Below are positions 54,801-63,800 of a DNA stretch of 64,000 nucleotides, one piece after another. Origin of the DNA: Tubulanus polymorphus (taxonomy: Eukaryota; Nemertea; Palaeonemertea; Tubulaniformes; Tubulanidae). Under the pieces are notes generated by a model. It searched no databases, had not been told where the DNA came from, and saw only the letters and a program-made list of their open reading frames with translations. The position numbers and the translations under genes were made by a program. The stretch spans positions 2,113,001 through 2,177,000 of the forward strand of contig NC_134025.1 of the NCBI RefSeq assembly GCF_964204645.1, in the 5' to 3' direction. How positions within the stretch are numbered: position 1 is the stretch's first letter; each line of letters opens with the position of its first letter.

Positions 54801-57800
54801 GCCACACCGGGAGCTACTCCAGGAGCCACACCAGGAGCTACACCGGGAGCTACACCAGGAGCTACACCGGGTGCCACACCAGGAGCCACACCAGGAGCTA
54901 CACCAGGAGCTACACCGGGAGCCACACCAGGAGCTACACCGGGAGCCACACCAGGTGCTACACCAGGTGCAACACCAGGAGCCACACCGGGAGCCACACC
55001 AGGAGCCACACCAGGTGCTACTCCAGGTGCAACACCAGGAGCTACACCGGGAGCCACACCAGGAGCCACACCGGGAGCTACTCCAGGAGCCACACCAGGA
55101 GCTACACCGGGAGCTACACCAGGAGCTACGCCGGGTGCCACACCGGGTGCCACACCAGGAGCCACACCAGGAGCTACACCAGGAGCTACACCGGGAGCCA
55201 CACCAGGAGCTACACCGGGAGCCACACCAGGTGCTACACCAGGAGCTACACCAGGTGCTACACCAGGAGTTACTCCGGGAGCCACACCAGGTGCTACACC
55301 GGGAGCAACACCAGGTGCTACACCAGGAGCCACACCAGGAGCTACACCGGGAGCCACACCAGGAGCAACACCAGGAGCTACACCGGGAGCCACACCAGGA
55401 GCTACACCGGGTGCAACACCAGGAGCTACACCAGGTGCTACACCAGGAGCTACTCCAGGAGCTACACCAGGTGCTACACCAGGAGCTACACCAGGAGCCA
55501 CACCAGGTGCCACACCAGGCGCTACACCAGGAGCCACACCAGGTGCAACACCAGGAGCCACACCAGGAGCTACACCAGGAGCCACACCAGGCGCAACACC
55601 AGGAGCCACACCAGGAGCTACACCGGGAGCCACACCAGGAGCTACACCAGGAGCTACACCAGGAGCTACACCAGGAGCCACACCAGGAGCCACACCAGGA
55701 GTTACTCCGGGAGCCACACCAGGTGCTACACCAGGAGCTACACCAGGAGCCACACCAGGTGCCACACCAGGCGCTACACCAGGAGCCACACCAGGTGCAA
55801 CACCAGGAGCCACACCAGGAGCTACACCAGGAGCCACACCAGGTGCAACACCAGGAGCTACACCGGGTGCTACACCGGGAGCAACACCGGGAGCTACACC
55901 AGGAGCTACACCGGGTGCCACACCAGGAGCCACACCAGGAGCTACACCTGGGGCTACACCGGGAGCCACACCAGGAGCTACACCGGGAGCCACACCAGGT
56001 GCTACACCAGGAGCTACACCAGGAGCTACACCAGGTGCTACACCAGGAGCCACACCAGGAGCCACTCCAAGAGCGACACCGGGTGCAACACCAGGAGCTA
56101 CTCCGGGAGCTACCCCAGGAGCTACATTAGTTTCCACAACACCACCCGGTAAATGTTATTTCTCTTTCATTGCTTTTAGAAACAATTGGTCGAAATTGAA
56201 GATAGCGTTATTACTATTGATTTTACCCCTCGATCATTATTATGGAAATATTGCCAGTCAATATTCTTTAACGTTGATCTCATTTTATTCACTGATTTTT
56301 AAGTCTCATTTATCTCTTTTTTTTCAGAAACCTGTCCGTATGTACAATATCTAACGGCGCGTTACAGATTAATGTGGGACATCACGTGGTCCAGTAATAA
56401 TCTCTCTCCTAATAAACAATTCAATTTCCTGTTCGGCACGATAGCATTGCAATTGTTCTCGTTTACGAATGATGATTGGATTAATAATTATAACCAGTAT
56501 CGTTCGTACATCCAGTTTGAAGCAGTTAAAGCGAAAGATCCAAATAAGGTTTCAATTATAGCCGTGATGGTTACGGTAATAAACACCCGTGGTCTCTTGA
56601 TTCAGACATCTCAAAATGGCGCGGATTGGGAAAATGATTTTGGCGTTGTAAGTTTTTCAAACATGTTTTCAATCTTTTGAATCGTCGAAAAAATTTACAT
56701 TCTTTTTTACCTAAATATAACTATATTTTTCTAGGCTATTTCGGCACCATTTACTGCACAATGGGCAATAATTGGAGTGTCTTACGGAGCAGCCGGTGTT
56801 CCGGGTTCGTTTGCGAGGATCGTAGTGCATAGTAAAATCAAATATCCCGTTCCGTTTTTGACAAACGTCTTGGTAATAGCTTGTCTCGAGCCAACTCCAT
56901 TCACAACGCTTCCACCGGAGACTACGACTGAGGTATTTTCCATCATACTTTAAGTGTTCATGATAAAATGCGCCAATCAAAAAATAAGCACTATGCTTAA
57001 TGAAATGATATTGATTGAAGGATACTTGCAAAGACGGTCAGATTAAGTGTACGGAAGGAAACTGCGCCACGCTATGTAACGATCACTATGAATGTCAAGA
57101 TAGAAGTGATGAGAACGATTGTCCATCGAGTAAGGATATTATGATATTGTTCACGAGACCTACAAATAATTAATCGCAAGGATTTTTATTCTAGAACAAT
57201 CATATATATGCTTTCGTTTTTAGCAATTCCACCGTGCACAGAATTCACGTGTAATAGCACCGGCGAATGCATTCCTAACAGTAAAGTCTGTGAAGGTACT
57301 TGCGACTGCGGTTCCACTTGTGAAGATGAAGTCGAATGTGGTATGTATCAGCAATTTGCTTTCTCCATGGATGAAAATAGAAATTTTGAGCCAATATCTT
57401 TGTTTCAATAACCGTATTCGATTAATGCAAGTTTAAAATAAATGACCATTGGTCCGGTAGCTCGCTTGTACTAATAAAAAGGGTCTTAAAATAGGATTTC
57501 GTTCATTTCGTTTGTTATATGTTACCAAGGTTACAGCGTTACTAAAATTAATAAAAAATGGGGAAAAAACCGACTAAATCTTAAATATAAAGGCATCCAA
57601 GTGTGTTAGAGGATTTATTTTTGGTCATCAAACAAAAGCACGAAAGGTGAGCTGTTGCTAGCCGTTGGAATTGAAACATTATCTCAATCCGGTTTTGAGT
57701 TATGAAGGAAATAAATTTCCAGAAATAGTGATGAAATCATCGTCGTTTTAGTAACGCTGTAACCTTGGTAAGAGCATTGTGCAAAATTGCACCAGTTGTC

Positions 57801-60800
57801 AAGGGTGACAACATACTCAGTGATGGCTGTTGATGTTACCTTTTCATCGATGTAAAATTTGTCCATATAACAAACGAAGTAAACGAATAAAAAATTTTGA
57901 CCCTGACTAAATGGGGCACAAGAAACAATCTTTTAAACCGGAGTCGTTGGTCAGTGTCAACCTTTGATGAACCTGTCTTTATTTAGAACGACTGGACAGG
58001 AATTATATCTTCGAAAGATTGATAAATTGGAATTTGAGACTCAACAAATGTTCATAATCTTAATAGATACCGAGACAGTATGACATAAATCAACTATATA
58101 AAACTAGCGGAAACACGTGGTTCGTGAACCAAAAAGAAAGTCGAAATGCTTCAAATTTTAGGGCATTTCAAATTAAACCAGGCTGGCGAAATCAAGTATA
58201 TTGACTGACTGCGGTTTTCTATTATTATCACACGATTGGAATAAACATTATTTTGTAATAGTATTTAGGCAAAACCAACGATTAAGTGACTATACGTCCT
58301 CGCTTGACCTTTTTGACAAATCAAGTGTGGGTCTCCGATTACGTTGATCATACGCAGTAATAAAGCACTATGTGCCCCATGTTATCGCTATCTATTAGCT
58401 TACTGAATACGTACACACCCTACAGTATAAGAGTATAAGGCAATCCTCGCTTTAACCATCTACCCGTCTACCAACTGGGAATCTATGTTTGGTGGTACGA
58501 AATTTACTTAAGTTATTAATGATACGACCTGACAATTCAGTGGCATAGAAAAGATCGATTATCGGGTTCTAAAATAGGAGAATACGAAAAACCATAAAAA
58601 TGAATCCAATTAACGACGATAGCGGATCATATTCACTGTCAGGAATAGTTAGAAAGACGAACTATGCAGCGCATCGACGTGGAACTTTCAACGTCGTATA
58701 AGATGCTTATCATCTTTGATTTAGTTCATAGGTTTTTAAGTGGGGAAAACTGGAGTCGTGTACGATGAACCGGTTTTGCTGAGTGAACTGAAGGATCCTA
58801 GTTGCATACGCGGCTGAATAAGTGCAGGTTTTTATGACGCTCCCTGCCAAAAACACATTACTAGGCCTAATCAAAAAAGAAAGGGACCAAAATTTTGTAA
58901 CTGTATTTTCAGGTTTTTAACTCAATTAAATTCGTGGTCTAAATTACCAACAGCTAGCAAAATGGACTCTAGCGAGTCCATGAAATGCTATGTGTCCATC
59001 ACTTGCTTCTCACATGATTCATGAAAGTTAACGAGTTTTCCAATGGAAATGCCGGGTCATTGGAAAACGCATCGTTCATTCGCCGGGCGTCATGCTCTTG
59101 GTCACTTACGGCATTCGTGAATACTTATTCGTAGCTCATTTCTGCACTCCACATACTAGGTTAGATCTCGCATATTAAAACGAAGATGAATCAGAGTACC
59201 GATTTCAAAGCCCCAGTTTCCAAACTACGCAACCGATTTTTGCGAAATTAACGACGCTGAAGAGAATAGATTATCACACTAATCCGCTAATCGGAAACGC
59301 ACAAAGTTACGTTTTGACACTAGTGCTATAGCATACAGTTGATGACGTCATCACGTCAACAATTGCATAATCTCCTCGCTAGAAACTAACTTAAGATGAC
59401 GCGAAAATGATTTATTTTTGTTTTCATATATCGAACATAACATAGAATTTCATAAGATACACACATAATCTATATTACCTACATGTCAGTATGTACGGAA
59501 AATATCTTATCCTATAATCACATTCTCTGTAGAAACATCTTGTCCTTCGCCAACTGATGGAAAGATTGACTGTTCAATGGGTCATATAATGGTCAAATGT
59601 GTTCCACAAAACATGCTTTGTGACGGTACACCATACTGCAAAAACGGTGAAGATGAGAAAGATTGTGAGTATAGCCATTGGGAAATGCAATAAAAATAGA
59701 ATACATCGTGTAAGCACCTCATTACTCGTCATTAAGAAACAACTTCTACAAAATGTTACAGGTCCATCAACGACAGGAGCTACACCAGGAGCCACACCAG
59801 GAGTAGGTCCATCAACGACACCAGGAGCTACACCAGGAGCTACACCAGGAGCCACAACGGGAGCCACACCAGGAGCTACACCAGGTGCCACACCAGGAGC
59901 TACACCAGGAGCCACACCAGGAGTAGGTCCATCAACGACACCAGGAGCTACACCAGGAGCTACACCAGGAGTTACAACGGGAGCCACACCAGGAGCTACA
60001 CCAGGTGCCACACCAGGTGCCACACCAGGAGCCACACCAGGAGCTACTCCAGGAGCCACACCAGGAGCTACACCGGGAGCCACACCAGGAGTCACACCAG
60101 GAGCCACACCAGGAGCCACACCAGGAGCCACACCAGGTGCCACACCAGGAGCCACACCGGGAGCTACACCGGGAGCCACACCAGGTGCAACACCAGGTGC
60201 CACACCGGGAGCTACACCGGGGGCCACACCAGGAGCTACACCAGGAGCTACTCCGGGTGCCACACCAGGAGCTACTCCGGGTGCCACACCAGGAGCAACA
60301 CCGGGAGCAACACCGGGAGCCACACCAGGTGCCACACCAGGAGCTACACCGGGTGCCACACCAGGAGCTACACCGGGAGCTACACCGGGAGCTACACCAG
60401 GAGCCACACCGGGAGCTACACCAGGAGCCACACCGGGAGCTACACCAGGAGCAACACCGGGAGCTACACCAGGAGCTACACCGGGAGCAACACCAGGAGC
60501 CACACCGGGAGCTACACCGGGAGCCACACCGGGAGCTACACCAGGAGCCACACCGGGAGCTACACCAGGAGCCACACCAGGTGCCACACCAGGTGCCACA
60601 CCGGGTGCCACACCAGGAGCTACACCAGGAGCTACACCAGGCGCTACACCAGGAGCCACACCGGGAGCTACACCAGGAGCCACACCGGGAGTTACACCGG
60701 GAGGCACACCAGCAGCTACTCCAGGAGCTACACCGGGAGCGACACCGGGAGCAACACCAGGTGCCACACCAGGTGCCACACCGGGTGCCACACCAGGAGC

Positions 60801-63800
60801 TACGCCAGGAGCTACACCAGGCGCTACACCAGGAGCCACACCGGGAGCTACACCAGGAGCCACACCAGGAGTTACTCCGGGAGCCACACCAGGTGCTACA
60901 CCAGGAGCTACACCAGGAGCTACACCGGGTGCCACACCAGGAGCCACACCAGGAGCTACACCAGGGGCCACACCAGGAGCTACACCAGGAGCTACTCCGG
61001 GTGCCACACCAGGAGCTACTCCGGGTGCCACACCAGGAGCAACACCGGGAGCAACACCGGGAGCCACACCAGGTGCCACACCAGGAGCTACACCAGGAGC
61101 CACACCAGGTGCCACACCAGGTGCCACACCAGGAGCCACACCAGGAGCAACACCGGGAGCTACACCAGGAGCTACACCAGGAGCCACACCAGGAGCTACA
61201 CCGGGAGCTACTCCGGGAGCCACACCAGGTGCCACACCAGGAGCTACACCAGGCGCTACACCAGGAGCCACACCGGGAGCTACACCAGGTGCCACACCTG
61301 GTGCCACACCAGGAGCTACACCGGGAGCCACACCAGGAGCTACACCAGGAGCCACACCAGGTGCAACACCGGGAGCCACACCGGGTGCCACACCGGGAGC
61401 CACACCAGGTGCCACACCAGGAGCTACACCAGGAGCCACACCAGGAGCTACTCCGGGAGCCACACCAGGTGCCACACCAGGTGCCACACCAGGAGCTACA
61501 CCAGGCGCTACACCAGGAGCCACACCAGGAGCTACACCGGGAGCTACACCAGGAGCCACACCAGGTGCTACACCGGGAGCCACACCAGGAGCTACACCGG
61601 GAGCTACACCAGGAGCCACACCAGGAGCCACACCGGGAGCTACACCAGGTGCCACACCAGGAGCTACACCGGGAGCCACACCAGGAGCTACACCGGGAGC
61701 AACACCTGGTGCCACACCGGGTGCCACACCAGGTGCTACACCAGGCGCTACACCAGGAGCCACACCAGGAGCTACACCAGGAGCCACACCAGGTGCAACA
61801 CCAGGTGCCACACCGGGAGCTACACCAGGAGCCACACCAGGAGCTACACCAGGTGCCACACCAGGAGCTACACCAGGAGCTACTCCGGGAGCCACACCAG
61901 GAGCTACACCGGGAGCCACACCAGGTGCAACACCAGGTGCCACACCGGGAGCTACACCGGGAGCTACACCAGGCGCTACACCGGGAGCCACACCAGGAGC
62001 TACACCGGGAGCCACACCAGGTGCAACACCAGGTGCCACACCGGGAGCTACACCGGGAGCTACACCAGGCGCTACACCGGGAGCCACACCAGGAGCTACA
62101 CCGGGAGCCACACCAGGAGCTACACCGGGAGCCACACCGGGTGCCACACCGGGAGCCACACCAGGAGCTACTCCGGGAGCCACACCAGGTGCCACACCAG
62201 GTGCCACACCAGGAGCTACACCAGGAGCCACACCAGGAGCTACACCGGGAGCTACACCAGGAGCCACACCAGGTGCTACACCGGGAGCCACACCAGGAGC
62301 TACACCGGGAGCTACTCCGGGAGCCACACCAGGTGCCACACCAGGTGCCACACCAGGAGCTACACCAGGCGCTACACCAGGAGCCACACCGGGAGCTACA
62401 CCAGGTGCCACACCAGGTGCCACACCAGGAGCTACACCGGGAGCTACACCAGGAGCTACACCGGGAGCAACACCTGGTGCCACACCGGGTGCCACACCAG
62501 GTGCTACACCAGGCGCTACACCAGGAGCCACACCAGGAGCTACACCAGGAGCCACACCGGGAGCTACACCAGGAGCTACACCGGGAGCCACACCAGGAGC
62601 TACACCAGGAGCCACACCAGGAGCTACACCAGGTGCAACACCAGGAGCTACACCAGGAGCCACACCAGGAGCTACACCAGGTGCCACACCGGGTGCCACA
62701 CCAGGTGCCACACCAGGTGCCACACCAGGAGCTACACCGGGAGCCACACCAGGAGCCACACCAGGTGCAACACCGGGTGCCACACCAGGAGCCACACCAG
62801 GAGCCACACCAGGTGCCACACCAGGAGCTACACCAGGAGCTACTCCGGGTGCCACACCAGGAGCTACTCCGGGTGCCACACCAGGAGCAACACCGGGAGC
62901 AACACCAGGTGCCACACCAGGAGCTACTCCGGGAGCCACACCAGGTGCCACACCAGGTGCCACACCAGGAGCTACACCAGGCGCTACACCAGGAGCCACA
63001 CCAGGTGCTACACCGGGAGCTACACCAGGTGCCACACCAGGAGCTACACCGGGAGCTACACCAGGAGCCACACCAGGTGCCACACCAGGAGCTACTCCGG
63101 GAGCCACGCCAGGAGCTACACCGGGAGCCACACCAGGTGCAACACCAGGTGCCACACCGGGAGCAACACCAGGAGCCACACCGGGAGCTACACCAGGAGC
63201 CACACCAGGTGCTACACCAGGTGCCACACCAGGAGCTACACCAGGCGCTACACCAGGAGCCACACCAGGTGCTACACCGGGAGCTACACCAGGCGCTACA
63301 CCAGGTGCAACACCAGGAGCCACACCAGGTGCTACACCGGGAGCTACACCAGGCGCTACACCAGGTGCAACACCAGGAGCCACACCAGGTGCTACACCGG
63401 GAGCTACACCAGGCGCTACACCAGGTGCAACACCAGGTGCCACACCAGGTGCTACACCGGGAGCTACACCAGGTGCTACACCGGGAGCCACACCGGGTGC
63501 CACACCGGGAGCCACACCAGGTGCCACACCAGGAGCTACTCCGGGAGCCACACCAGGTGCCACACCAGGTGCCACACCAAAAGCTACACCAGGCGCTACA
63601 CCGGGAGCCACACCAGGAGCCACACCAGGAGCAACACCAGGAGCCACACCAGGAGCTACACCAGGAGCCACACCAGGAGCCACACCGGGAGCTACACCAG
63701 GCGCCACACCGGGAGCCACACCAGGAGCTACACCGGGAGCCACACCAGGAGCTACACCGGGAGCCACACCGGGTGCCACACCGGGAGCCACACCAGGTGC

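Noticed and set aside
51713-56152. Frame of SYTRSHTG repeats beginning in the preceding intron
   Set aside because: Shadow frame. The acceptor at 52015-52017 and the phase from 51565 select the TPGA frame instead.
59344-59356. CRE-like palindrome TGACGTCA here and in the fold-back loop near 50113
   Set aside because: Eight-base words arise by chance in 64 kb. One is in a mobile element and neither is near a promoter.
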